Counted from the stretch's first letter, positions 1 through 6,185 are shown. The stretch is DNA of 13,057 nucleotides from an uncultured Bacilli bacterium (GCA_934095965.1 CAKOKR010000030.1:1-13057); one strand, 5' to 3'. Numbers and translations: made by a program. Notes: generated by a model not told the origin, from the letters alone.

Positions 1-65
1 CAATCGTTTTTTGATTTAGCAAATTCTTTAATTATTTTTGCTTTTTCTTCTTTCATTAATGCCAT
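1..65 (-). CDS. rpsO: 30S ribosomal protein S15 (partial, N-terminus only)
   Basis: Reading leftward from an ATG at 65-63 gives 21 codons, starting MALMKEEKAKIIKEFAKSKN, before the window ends. This matches the N-terminus of bacterial S15 (family pattern MALTKE-K--II--F). S15 binds the central domain of 16S rRNA early in assembly of the 30S platform. A strong Shine-Dalgarno sequence GGGAGG lies at 75-80. The gene has its own promoter (150-178) and a foldable leader, so it need not depend on read-through from rplT. The call rests on only 21 residues, but the match and the ribosomal context make it fairly secure. Confidence 0.85.
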   Translation of the reverse strand, partial: MALMKEEKAKIIKEFAKSKND

Positions 66-143
66 AATATTTTTCCTCCCACTTTCATAATTGGTTTAAT
101 CATAGTAATGATTTGGAGATATCAAAACCAAGAATAAACTTCT
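66..143 (-). promoter_or_regulatory. Structured rpsO leader, candidate S15 autoregulatory element
   Basis: The transcribed leader can fold into an outer stem TTGGTTT/AAACCAA (125-131 with 91-97). Stacked directly on it is a perfect inner hairpin AATCAT-TACT-ATGATT (108-113 with 98-103). The remaining unpaired strand, 114-124, contains CTCC (115-118), which is complementary to the GGAG of the rpsO Shine-Dalgarno (75-80). S15 is known to repress its own mRNA through leader structures in several bacterial groups. That this leader does so is inference. Confidence 0.45.
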
Positions 144-149
144 TCTTAT

Positions 150-178
150 ATTATAATTTAAAACTCACTCTTTTGCAA
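150..178 (-). promoter_or_regulatory. Promoter for rpsO
   Basis: On the minus strand, TTGCAA (173-178) is followed after exactly 17 bases by a perfect TATAAT (150-155). This predicts a start near 143 and an rpsO leader of about 78 bases. It lies between the rplT stop codon and rpsO. Confidence 0.75.
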
Positions 179-185
179 GCACTAT

Positions 186-725
186 TTATTTTAAAGATGC
201 AAGTAATTCATCTTTTTTCATTGTAGAGTAACCTTTTACTCCTTTTTCTTTAGCAAGTGCTTTTAATTCTGCTAATGTCTTTTTACTTAAATCTTCTTTT
301 TCAGTCTTTTTTGTTTCTTTCTTTTCAACTTTTTCTGTTTTTACTTCTTTTTTAGTAGATACAACTTCACCATTTAAAGCTTTTTTTGCAGTTTCAACTA
401 ATGCTGTAAATGATTTAGGATCATCAATTGCCATTTCTGATAACATTTTTCTGTTGATTTCAATACCTGATTTAGCTAAACCATTTATAAATTTAGAGTA
501 ACTAATTTCATTTTCTCTACATGCAGCATTGATTCTTGTAATCCATAATTTTCTGAAATTTCTTTTATTTTGTCTTCTGTCTCTGAATGCATAAGCTCCA
601 CTATGGAATACTTGTTCTTGTGCAGTTTTATATAATCTGTGTTTACTTCCAAAATAACCTTTTGCTTCTTTTAAAACTTTTCTTCTTCTGTTTTTTGAAA
701 CATTTCCACCTTTAACTCTTGCCAT
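186..725 (-). CDS. rplT: 50S ribosomal protein L20 with C-terminal Rho_N-like extension
   Basis: Residues 1-119 are a full-length L20, starting MARVKGGNVSKNRRRKVLK and including HSGAYAFRDRRQNKRNFRKL. L20 is an early-assembly 23S rRNA binder and, in Firmicutes and E. coli, the feedback repressor of this operon. Typical L20 stops at about 118 residues; this one has 179. Residues 120-144 are a Lys/Glu/Thr-rich linker. Residues 145-179 (LAELKALAKEKGVKGY, then KKDELL) match the Rho_N helix-turn-helix pattern of the Rho termination factor N-terminus, seen as a nucleic-acid-binding module in other proteins. The frame is continuous, so this is a fusion rather than read-through. The gene follows rpmI by 17 bases, with GGAGGTG before its ATG. 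No convincing terminator follows it. Confidence 0.95.
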   Translation of the reverse strand: MARVKGGNVSKNRRRKVLKEAKGYFGSKHRLYKTAQEQVFHSGAYAFRDRRQNKRNFRKLWITRINAACRENEISYSKFINGLAKSGIEINRKMLSEMAIDDPKSFTALVETAKKALNGEVVSTKKEVKTEKVEKKETKKTEKEDLSKKTLAELKALAKEKGVKGYSTMKKDELLASLK

Positions 726-743
726 ATTATTTCACCTCCATGA

Positions 744-938
744 TTAGATAACAGATTTTAATCTGCTACTATCTCCTTTTGCTAACGTACCTTTATTACG
801 TCTTTGTCTTACTGCTTTTGCTGTATCTTTTCCAGTTTTATGGTTGCTTCCAGACTTCATATAAGTTAGAGAACCATTTTTCTTCTTATTAAACACTTTA
901 CTACTTGACTTATGTGTTTTTTGTTTACATTTTGCCAT
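744..938 (-). CDS. rpmI: 50S ribosomal protein L35
   Basis: This 64-residue basic protein has the L35 landmarks: K-KTHKSSSKVF near the N-terminus and KGTLAKGDSSRLKSVI at the C-terminus. Its length is typical of the family. L35 is a small component of the large subunit. The ATG overlaps the infC stop codon by one base (TAATG), and its Shine-Dalgarno (AAAGGAG) lies inside the last codons of infC, so translation is probably coupled to IF3. It forms the conserved infC-rpmI-rplT operon. Confidence 0.95.
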   Translation of the reverse strand: MAKCKQKTHKSSSKVFNKKKNGSLTYMKSGSNHKTGKDTAKAVRQRRNKGTLAKGDSSRLKSVI

Positions 939-1483
939 TATTTCTTACCTTCTCCTTTTTTTGGTGCTAAAATCATCGCTATTTGTCTTCCATCTAATTT
1001 TGGTTCAGTCTCAATTATTGATACTTCACTTAAAGCTTCTGCAAATCTAAGTAATACTTCCTTACCTAGTTCTGGTCTTGCCATTTGACGACCTTTAAAA
1101 CGGATAAATGCTCTGATTTTATGTCCTTTTTCAAGATATTCTTGTGCATTTTTTCTTCTTGTTTCAAAGTCTCCAACATCAATGGTAACTGAAAGTCGAT
1201 ATTCTTTCATCTCTTTATTTGCTTCTCTGGCTTTCTTTTGACTTTCTTTTAATTTTTTTTGTTTTTCATAACGATATTTGTTATAATCCATTATTTTTGT
1301 AACAGGTGGTACCCCATTACCATTCATTAAAACTAAATCTAAACCAGCGTAATTTGCAAGTGTAAGAGCATCTTTAATATTCTTTAAGCCCATTTTTTCG
1401 CCATTTGGCCCGATTACCATCACTTCTTGAAACTTAATTCCCTCATTGATTGGTAGTTCATTACTATCAAACTTTGCTATAAT
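938..1483 (-). CDS. infC: Translation initiation factor IF-3, probable AUU start
   Basis: IF-3 binds the 30S subunit, proofreads start codons and initiator tRNA, and prevents subunit joining. From AUU at 1481-1483 the protein has 181 residues. It shows the N-domain (INEGIKFQEVMVIGPNGEKMG), the signature PPVTKIMDYNKYRYEKQKK leading into the linker helix, and the C-domain (IRAFIRFKGRQMARPE; then LDGRQIAMILAPKKGEGKK). An in-frame ATG at 1493-1495 is a poor start because it is itself part of the Shine-Dalgarno GGAGGTG. An ATG at 1532-1534 lies just upstream of the leader terminator hairpin and would add 17 residues (MEWILNK...) unlike IF-3. AUU is the well-known infC start in E. coli and B. subtilis and allows IF-3 to limit its own translation. 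Its stop overlaps the rpmI start. Confidence 0.93.
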   Translation of the reverse strand: MIAKFDSNELPINEGIKFQEVMVIGPNGEKMGLKNIKDALTLANYAGLDLVLMNGNGVPPVTKIMDYNKYRYEKQKKLKESQKKAREANKEMKEYRLSVTIDVGDFETRRKNAQEYLEKGHKIRAFIRFKGRQMARPELGKEVLLRFAEALSEVSIIETEPKLDGRQIAMILAPKKGEGKK

Positions 1484-1501
1484 AAGCACCTCCATATTAT
1501 T

Positions 1502-1529
1502 AAAAAATGAATACTTATTCAGTATCCAT
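1502..1529 (-). terminator. Conditional intrinsic terminator in the infC leader
   Basis: The stem is ATGGATACT (1521-1529) with AGTATTCAT (1507-1515), 9 bp including one G-U. The loop is GAATA and a T run follows (1502-1506). It lies before infC rather than after a gene, and its 5' arm is shared with the competing long-range stem, as expected of an attenuator. Confidence 0.75.
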
Positions 1530-1629
1530 TCCAAAAAAATCCATTAAACTTATTTAATAATCTTTGGCTTTATACCCATTACTTTTCGCAATCGGGTGGA
1601 TACTAAATCTCTTTCCTTTTTCTCATAAC
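1502..1629 (-). promoter_or_regulatory. L20-type leader of the infC operon (attenuator)
   Basis: Between the promoter and infC the RNA can form a 12-bp long-range stem, ATTTAGTATCCA (1597-1608) with TGGATACTGAAT (1517-1528), containing one G-U pair. It encloses a local hairpin ACCCGATTGC-GAAAA-GTAATGGGT (1574-1597). The same TGGATACT strand can instead form the terminator at 1502-1529. Firmicute infC leaders are known to bind L20 through an rRNA mimic and then terminate. The position, operon and switching strands fit that class. I did not test the consensus residue by residue. Confidence 0.7.
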
Positions 1630-1635
1630 AATCAT

Positions 1636-1664
1636 ATTTTACACTATTATTATATGTTTGTCAA
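1636..1664 (-). promoter_or_regulatory. Promoter of the infC-rpmI-rplT operon
   Basis: On the minus strand a perfect TTGACA (1659-1664) is followed after 17 bases by TAAAAT (1636-1641). This predicts a start near 1629 and a leader of about 145 bases before the AUU start. Confidence 0.85.
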
Positions 1665-1710
1665 ATATTTTTATTACTTTTTTTATATTTTTTTAATTTC
1701 TATATAATTA

Positions 1711-2874
1711 TTAAGCAACATATTTATGTATATCAATATAAAAGCTTTGTCCTGCTTTTGTTTTCGCATATAATCTTACATCACCAGTTACTTTACTAAT
1801 TGCCCCTGTTGATTCTACAATTGTATCAAATGAGTAACCACCTTTTACAAATGTTGATGTTTTTGTTTTAAAATCATTATATGTGTAATCATAACTTACT
1901 GATATAGGAAATGTTACATCCCAAGTTACATCTTGATTTGCAGTAACTGAGTAACCATTACTATCACCATATATCTTTGCATATTTATTATAAGTTTTAT
2001 CTTTAGATGTTAATTCTAAATCCTTTTCATAATAAATGGTTTTTTCTGCAGTTGTTCCACCAGGTGTTTTTGCATAAACCTTTACTTCTGCACCATCTGA
2101 ACATAAACCATTATTTTTAGCGGTAATTACTCCTGTTTTAGCATCAATAATCATGCATTTTGTATCACTTAATGAATAAGTTACTTCTCCTGTAGGATTT
2201 ATTACTTCAGCACTAGCTTTTGAAGTCTTTATTCCATTATAATGTATAACATCTCTAGATAAAGTTAGTTTAACCTCTTCTTTTTTAACTTCTACTTTAG
2301 GTTCTTCCTTTTTTTCTACTTTAACTTTTTCCCACTTGGCGTAAAGTGTTGTATCTTCATTTAGTATTACTTTATTATAAATAGGAGTTTCATTTTTATC
2401 TACCCAACCCATAAATTTATTTCCCTTTAAAGTTGGATCTTTAGGTAATATAAGTTCTTCCCCTTTATTTATTGTTATAGGGGCTATTTTATTTCCTCCC
2501 TTTGTATCAAATGTTATTGTTATTATTTCACTATTTTGTTCATATACTGCTTTAAGTTTAATATTTTCTTTTATTTTTTTTGTAAAATCAAACGGTTTAT
2601 CTGCAAGTATTTCTTCGTTACCCTTTTGTTCAACCACCAAATACCAGCCAATAAACTTTTCTCCTAATTCATCTTTTGTTTTTACATCTTCTTCATCAAT
2701 TTGTTTATTATATTTAACTAATACTACTTCATCTTTAGTTCCATTATTCATATCAAATGTAATTTCAAATTTACGATTAAAAAACCAAATTATGAATAAA
2801 AGTGCTATTACTAAAATAATTATTATTATTGCTAACACTATATTTTTTCTTCTTTTTTCCTTATTTTTTTCCAT
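1711..2874 (-). CDS. Membrane-anchored surface protein with two InlB/Flg_new-type repeats
   Basis: The 387-residue protein has a basic N-terminus (MEKNKEKRRKN), one membrane segment at residues 11-31, and an extracellular remainder. Residues 37-111 and 118-181 are two beta-grasp repeats of the Listeria-Bacteroides (Flg_new) type: ITFD--NG/GG, then GWYL or GWVD, ending in LKAVYE and TLYAKWE. A charged linker follows (183-202, KVEKKEEPKVEVKKEE). Residues 203-282 look like a bacterial Ig-like domain (VTYSLSD--C, GVITAKNNGLC), and residues 283-387 are probably another beta domain. Such repeats occur in adhesins and other wall-facing proteins; the ligand is unknown. I chose the ATG at 2872-2874 because AAGGAG precedes it at good spacing. 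The upstream 22 codons of the open frame overlap the small ORF at 2903-2953 and lack a good ribosome binding site. No sortase motif was seen. Confidence 0.75.
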   Translation of the reverse strand: MEKNKEKRRKNIVLAIIIIILVIALLFIIWFFNRKFEITFDMNNGTKDEVVLVKYNKQIDEEDVKTKDELGEKFIGWYLVVEQKGNEEILADKPFDFTKKIKENIKLKAVYEQNSEIITITFDTKGGNKIAPITINKGEELILPKDPTLKGNKFMGWVDKNETPIYNKVILNEDTTLYAKWEKVKVEKKEEPKVEVKKEEVKLTLSRDVIHYNGIKTSKASAEVINPTGEVTYSLSDTKCMIIDAKTGVITAKNNGLCSDGAEVKVYAKTPGGTTAEKTIYYEKDLELTSKDKTYNKYAKIYGDSNGYSVTANQDVTWDVTFPISVSYDYTYNDFKTKTSTFVKGGYSFDTIVESTGAISKVTGDVRLYAKTKAGQSFYIDIHKYVA

Positions 2875-2902
2875 ACATAATCTCCTTATATTTTTTTCTT
2901 TT

Positions 2903-2953
2903 TTAGCAAATGTTGTACTTACGCCGGTGTACTTTAACATTCATTTTCTTCAT
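2903..2953 (-). CDS. Possible 16-residue upstream ORF or leader peptide
   Basis: Directly after the promoter at 2974-3002 lies a very strong Shine-Dalgarno, AAAGGAGGG, with ATG at 2951-2953. The ORF MKKMNVKVHRRKYNIC ends with TAA at 2903-2905. The anchored surface protein starts 28 bases further on with its own ribosome binding site. The good start signal suggests it is translated. Whether the peptide matters, or only couples or controls translation of the next gene, is unknown. There are no runs of a single amino acid and no clear attenuator hairpin, so classical leader-peptide attenuation is not supported. Confidence 0.4.
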   Translation of the reverse strand: MKKMNVKVHRRKYNIC

Positions 2954-2973
2954 TAAGCCCTCCTTTTAGCTTT

Positions 2974-3002
2974 ATTTTAACAAATTTTTTTATACTTGTC
3001 AT
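2974..3002 (-). promoter_or_regulatory. Promoter for the surface-protein gene and its upstream ORF
   Basis: On the minus strand ATGACA (2997-3002) is followed after 17 bases by TAAAAT (2974-2979). The short leader then carries AAAGGAGGG before the ATG at 2953. Confidence 0.6.
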
Positions 3003-3063
3003 TATTTTTATGTATTTTTTTGAGAATTTTTTAAACGTTAACAATATTTTATATTATATTTGG

Positions 3064-4224
3064 CTATTTTCTTGTTCTTTTAATTTCTTTATCACTAATT
3101 ATTTCAACTAAGTTACAAGTTGGAAGCTCATTATAAACATTTATGTATCTTAATAAATCATTTATATTATTTATTTTTTTAGTATTTCTAATTACTTTTA
3201 TTTCACTATATATACTATATATAAACATTAAACTTCTTTTTAATTCATTATTATCTGTAGTATTAATTAATTCTTCAAGAATATCATCAATACCTGAAAC
3301 TGTAGATAAGTAACCATTTATTTTTTTATTATTTATAAAACCATATCTTATTTGTACTTTAATTAAAGCTTTTATATCTCCGATTTTTATTAATGCATCT
3401 TCAAGTTTTGAAATCATTTCACGATCTATATCATTATATATAGTATAAACTTCTAAGTTTAAGATATTTAAAATAGTTTCAGCATCTTTTTTAGCAATAC
3501 TTCTTTTAATCATTAAATCTATAAATTCTTCATAACTTATTCCCTTTATAGTATTAAGATAATAAATTACATCTTCTTTTGAATATTTTGAAAGAATAAC
3601 TCTTTCTATTTTTTCGATATTTATATTTGGAATTGTTGCAAATTCTAGTAATTCATTTAATATATCTCCATTTTTTATGGCTGCATTTAAAAGTCTTTCT
3701 ACATTAGCTTTCTTTACATCTTTAGCAAACTTAGCAAAATAACTGCCATTACCATTTTTTTCAGCATACTTTATTAAAGCATTTTCAAGATTTTCTACAT
3801 TAGCACCTTTTACGAATTTTGCAAATAAATATATTACTTCTGGCTTGCATTTAGTTACTGCTTTTTCTAACTTTTCAATGTTTGCTTTATCTACATCACG
3901 AGCAAATTCATAAATTAATTGTTCACTATATCCATTTATAATTGCATCTTCACATTTACTTATATTTGCATAAGGGCATTTTTTAGCATAATCTATAATA
4001 AACTTACTTTCCCTATAATTTAATATAGCATCTTCCATTTTTTCAAGATTTAATCCATTATTCTTATAATGATTTATAAATGCTATTATTTTTAAAGGAT
4101 TAGCTTCGATAAATTCACCTTCTAAGTCAGTTAAGGTTATTACCCCTTGTTCTAATAAGGAATCTAATATTTCAAATAATCTTTCATTTTCAATATAGCT
4201 TGTTATAAGTGTTTTAATATTCAT
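3064..4224 (-). CDS. Alpha-helical repeat protein (six ~28-residue repeats), function unknown
   Basis: I do not recognise this 386-residue protein. It has no signal peptide or membrane segment and is rich in Lys, Ile, Asn and Glu. Residues 58-210 contain a repeating core of the form A-N-(I/V)-E-x-L-E-x-A-(I/L), seen at 58 (LNLEKMEDAI), 86 (ANISKCEDAI), 114 (ANIEKLEKAV), 141 (ANVENLENAL), 173 (ANVERLLNAA) and 201 (INIEKIERVI). The spacing is 27-32 residues, with YEFARDV/YLFAKFV/FAKFAKDV between cores. This suggests pairs of helices stacked into a solenoid, a common protein-binding scaffold. Residues 211-386 are helical without a clear repeat. The ATG at 4222-4224 follows a TGGAG ribosome binding site; an upstream TTG (4240-4242) is less likely. 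It has its own promoter. Confidence 0.7.
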   Translation of the reverse strand: MNIKTLITSYIENERLFEILDSLLEQGVITLTDLEGEFIEANPLKIIAFINHYKNNGLNLEKMEDAILNYRESKFIIDYAKKCPYANISKCEDAIINGYSEQLIYEFARDVDKANIEKLEKAVTKCKPEVIYLFAKFVKGANVENLENALIKYAEKNGNGSYFAKFAKDVKKANVERLLNAAIKNGDILNELLEFATIPNINIEKIERVILSKYSKEDVIYYLNTIKGISYEEFIDLMIKRSIAKKDAETILNILNLEVYTIYNDIDREMISKLEDALIKIGDIKALIKVQIRYGFINNKKINGYLSTVSGIDDILEELINTTDNNELKRSLMFIYSIYSEIKVIRNTKKINNINDLLRYINVYNELPTCNLVEIISDKEIKRTRK

Positions 4225-4272
4225 AATTTTTTCTCCATTCAATTAATCAAATATATCTTTGATTAGTTATTT

Positions 4273-4301
4273 ATTTTACTCTAATAATAAGGATTCGTCA
4301 A
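4273..4301 (-). promoter_or_regulatory. Promoter for the helical repeat protein gene
   Basis: On the minus strand TTGACG (4296-4301) is followed after 17 bases by TAAAAT (4273-4278). The -35 box lies inside one arm of the inverted repeat 4295-4341. Confidence 0.7.
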
Positions 4302-4341
4302 TCTATTTAGTATTTTTTTTTACAATTCCACATTTTGACGA
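4295..4341. repeat. Inverted repeat TCGTCAA/TTGACGA between kinase-like and repeat-protein genes
   Basis: Seven-base arms lie at 4295-4301 and 4335-4341, separated by 33 AT-rich bases with a run of T on the plus strand. One arm holds the -35 box of the next gene. It could be an operator, or a weak hairpin ending the upstream operon. The long spacer makes chance possible. Confidence 0.3.
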
Positions 4342-4346
4342 GATAA

Positions 4347-5186
4347 CTATCTTATTCTTACTCTACTTTTACCTATTACTTCTTTGATATAATCTAGAGA
4401 ATCCGCTATATTTACATTTTTATCTTCACTATATATTTTGCTTATATTATCAAGTAATTCTTTATTTAATCCAATATTGCTTAAGTATTCAAAATATTTA
4501 TTTGCTTCTTCTACACTTAGTTTGTGAAAATCAATATTACTTAGAAAATTTAGAACCATGATAATATAACAATAAAGGTCTGTATCCATACTTGGTATGT
4601 AATCTGCTCCACAAGTAAATGTTTCAACCTTTTTATATTTTTTAAATCCATCTAACGGAGTTAAATAACTTAAATACTTTGACCCAAATTTTAAGTTACC
4701 ATTAATACTACATGAATCTAAGTCTACTACTGATACTTCTTTTGTTTTGGGATTTACAATGAAGTTTTTTTCATGTAAGTCATTAATAAAGAAGTCTGGC
4801 ATTTGATTTTTAATTCTTAGCTCTTTCATTTTTTCTAAGATATTACCTACTTTTTTTAATGCTTCAATTTTTAAATCAGTAGATACATCACTATCTAAGT
4901 ATTCTTCTAGTGTTACGCCTTTTACATAAGGCATTGTAAACCCCACTATTTTATCATCAATAGTTATTATTTTTTCAGGTAATACTAATTCATTTATACT
5001 TTTTAGAGATAAATCATCCGCTAAAGCATGAATGGTAAATAATTTATTACTAAAGTAGTCTCCACTTGTTCTTCTAAATAATTTGATTGCTTTATCATTA
5101 ACTAAAGCTATGTCACCTTCAGATGTAACCATACTTAAATAATGCATGTTGTATATTTCTTCTTTTGTAAAATTTATAACTTCCAT
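4347..5186 (-). CDS. Protein-kinase-like (PKL fold) phosphotransferase
   Basis: This 279-residue protein shows the landmarks of a kinase fold in order. There is a candidate ATP-binding lysine (IKLFRR, K35), a hinge-like MPYVKG at 85-90, and a catalytic loop NDLHEKNFIV with D136 and N141 at the canonical +5 spacing. A metal-binding VVDLD follows (D155, in the place of the DFG aspartate), then a TDLYCY segment around 203, like the aspartate of helix F. There is no clear Gly-rich loop, so it is a divergent Hanks-type or APH-like enzyme; the substrate is unknown. The gene starts 8 bases after the nucleotidyltransferase stop. The Shine-Dalgarno AGGGGG overlaps that stop (TAGGGGGAACTATG), indicating co-translation. 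A role acting on or with the neighbouring nucleotidyltransferase is inference. Confidence 0.75.
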   Translation of the reverse strand: MEVINFTKEEIYNMHYLSMVTSEGDIALVNDKAIKLFRRTSGDYFSNKLFTIHALADDLSLKSINELVLPEKIITIDDKIVGFTMPYVKGVTLEEYLDSDVSTDLKIEALKKVGNILEKMKELRIKNQMPDFFINDLHEKNFIVNPKTKEVSVVDLDSCSINGNLKFGSKYLSYLTPLDGFKKYKKVETFTCGADYIPSMDTDLYCYIIMVLNFLSNIDFHKLSVEEANKYFEYLSNIGLNKELLDNISKIYSEDKNVNIADSLDYIKEVIGKSRVRIR

Positions 5187-5194
5187 AGTTCCCC

Positions 5195-6091
5195 CTAGGC
5201 TTTTTTCCTTGCAAGTGAATATGCTTGTTCTTTAAATTCACCGGTTCTTATTTTTTGAATTTGTTCACTTAAAACTGCTTTTGTGTAATATACTGCATCT
5301 CTTAGTTCAACATCTTTATCAACGAATTGATATTTTTTTCTCATTTGAGTCCATAATTCTTCATGACGTTTGATGAAGTCTTTGTTTAAGAATTCTACAC
5401 TTATATCTTCAAGGTGCATTCCATACATTAAAACCATAGTTTCAAAATATAAGCTAAATTTATCTGCATCATAATCTTTTCCAAACAAATTATAAATGTC
5501 ATAAAAGTCTTTTACTCTGGTGTTTGGTACATCACTTCTTGTATTATGGGCGATAATATATAATTTTTCTGCGATATGTTCTTCGAATGATGGAGTGTTT
5601 ATATAAAACTTTTTGTCTCCTTCAAATAAAGGTTCAACTCCTTTAAATTGTGTTTCAAATATTACTTTGTTATTTTCTTTATAATCTATTGGAACTGGCA
5701 CAACCATTTCTTTACTATTTTCATATTTTACTTTGGCAACTACAGGTATTTTATAAACTCCATTATTAGTTTGTCTAGGTAAGCTACTTAAATCATATTC
5801 AGTAATATTATCAAACGTATCATATATTGCTGCGAACAATATATTAATTGGTATTTGATGAGAACATGTTGATGATAAGTCAACGTCTAAAACTGGTCTA
5901 GTAAGTTCACCTAAGTGAACATATTGACTAAAACTTCCCTTTACAACTAAGTCACCATGATTAATCAAAGCTACTTTTTCTAGTAGTTTTCTAGCATAAT
6001 ATGTCGTATATGCTGCCATATAAGATATTTTTAATCTCTCTGCTTCTTTTTTCATAAAAGCCTTTTCTTGGTCTAAATTTTTAAATTCCAT
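5195..6091 (-). CDS. AbiEii/AbiGii-type (DUF1814) nucleotidyltransferase
   Basis: The 298-residue protein carries the marks of the AbiEii/MenT family of DNA-polymerase-beta-like nucleotidyltransferases. These are a KGSFSQY motif at 51-57 (family KGG-A-L), R65, the metal-binding pair D69-V-D71 (family D-D-S), and the later EKLYIIAHNTR--V--TRVKDFYDIY block (175-200; family K..A...R..R-KD-YD). Well-studied members transfer nucleotides to tRNA acceptor ends or other targets and act as toxins in toxin-antitoxin or phage-defence systems. Here no AbiEi-type winged-helix antitoxin is beside it; instead a kinase-like gene follows. The ATG at 6089-6091 has GAGGGGG upstream. An earlier TTG at 6107-6109 overlaps that site and is rejected. 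The gene has its own promoter, separate from thrS. Confidence 0.8.
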   Translation of the reverse strand: MEFKNLDQEKAFMKKEAERLKISYMAAYTTYYARKLLEKVALINHGDLVVKGSFSQYVHLGELTRPVLDVDLSSTCSHQIPINILFAAIYDTFDNITEYDLSSLPRQTNNGVYKIPVVAKVKYENSKEMVVPVPIDYKENNKVIFETQFKGVEPLFEGDKKFYINTPSFEEHIAEKLYIIAHNTRSDVPNTRVKDFYDIYNLFGKDYDADKFSLYFETMVLMYGMHLEDISVEFLNKDFIKRHEELWTQMRKKYQFVDKDVELRDAVYYTKAVLSEQIQKIRTGEFKEQAYSLARKKA

Positions 6092-6118
6092 AAGTAATAA
6101 CCCCCTCAAGTTATAGTA

Positions 6119-6147
6119 ATTATATCACAATTTGTAAAAAAATGCAA
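6119..6147 (-). promoter_or_regulatory. Promoter for the nucleotidyltransferase-kinase operon
   Basis: On the minus strand TTGCAT (6142-6147) is followed after 17 bases by TATAAT (6119-6124). It lies just beyond the thrS terminator and gives a leader of only about 20 bases. Confidence 0.7.
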
Positions 6148-6155
6148 ATTTATGT

Positions 6156-6185
6156 TCAAAAGAAAATAGAGACTATGCTCTATTT
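6156..6185 (-). terminator. Intrinsic terminator of the thrS operon
   Basis: The stem is AAATAGAG (6178-6185) with CTCTATTT (6164-6171), 8 bp. The loop is CATAGT and TCTTTTG follows on the minus strand. The stem includes the thrS stop codon (6180-6182). Confidence 0.75.

Noticed and set aside
1484..1534. N-terminal 17-residue extension of IF-3
   Set aside because: It starts next to the leader terminator hairpin, has no Shine-Dalgarno, includes the real ribosome binding site as coding sequence, and does not resemble IF-3.
1681..1713. Terminator for the Flg_new-repeat surface protein
   Set aside because: TAATT/AATTA can pair after the stop codon, but the stem is short, all A-T, and followed by A rather than T on the transcribed strand.
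1711..2874. Sortase-anchored wall protein
   Set aside because: There is no LPxTG-like motif or C-terminal hydrophobic tail; the anchor is the N-terminal membrane segment.
2903..2953. Classical amino-acid attenuator leader peptide
   Set aside because: The peptide has no run of a regulatory amino acid and no terminator/antiterminator pair lies between it and the next gene.
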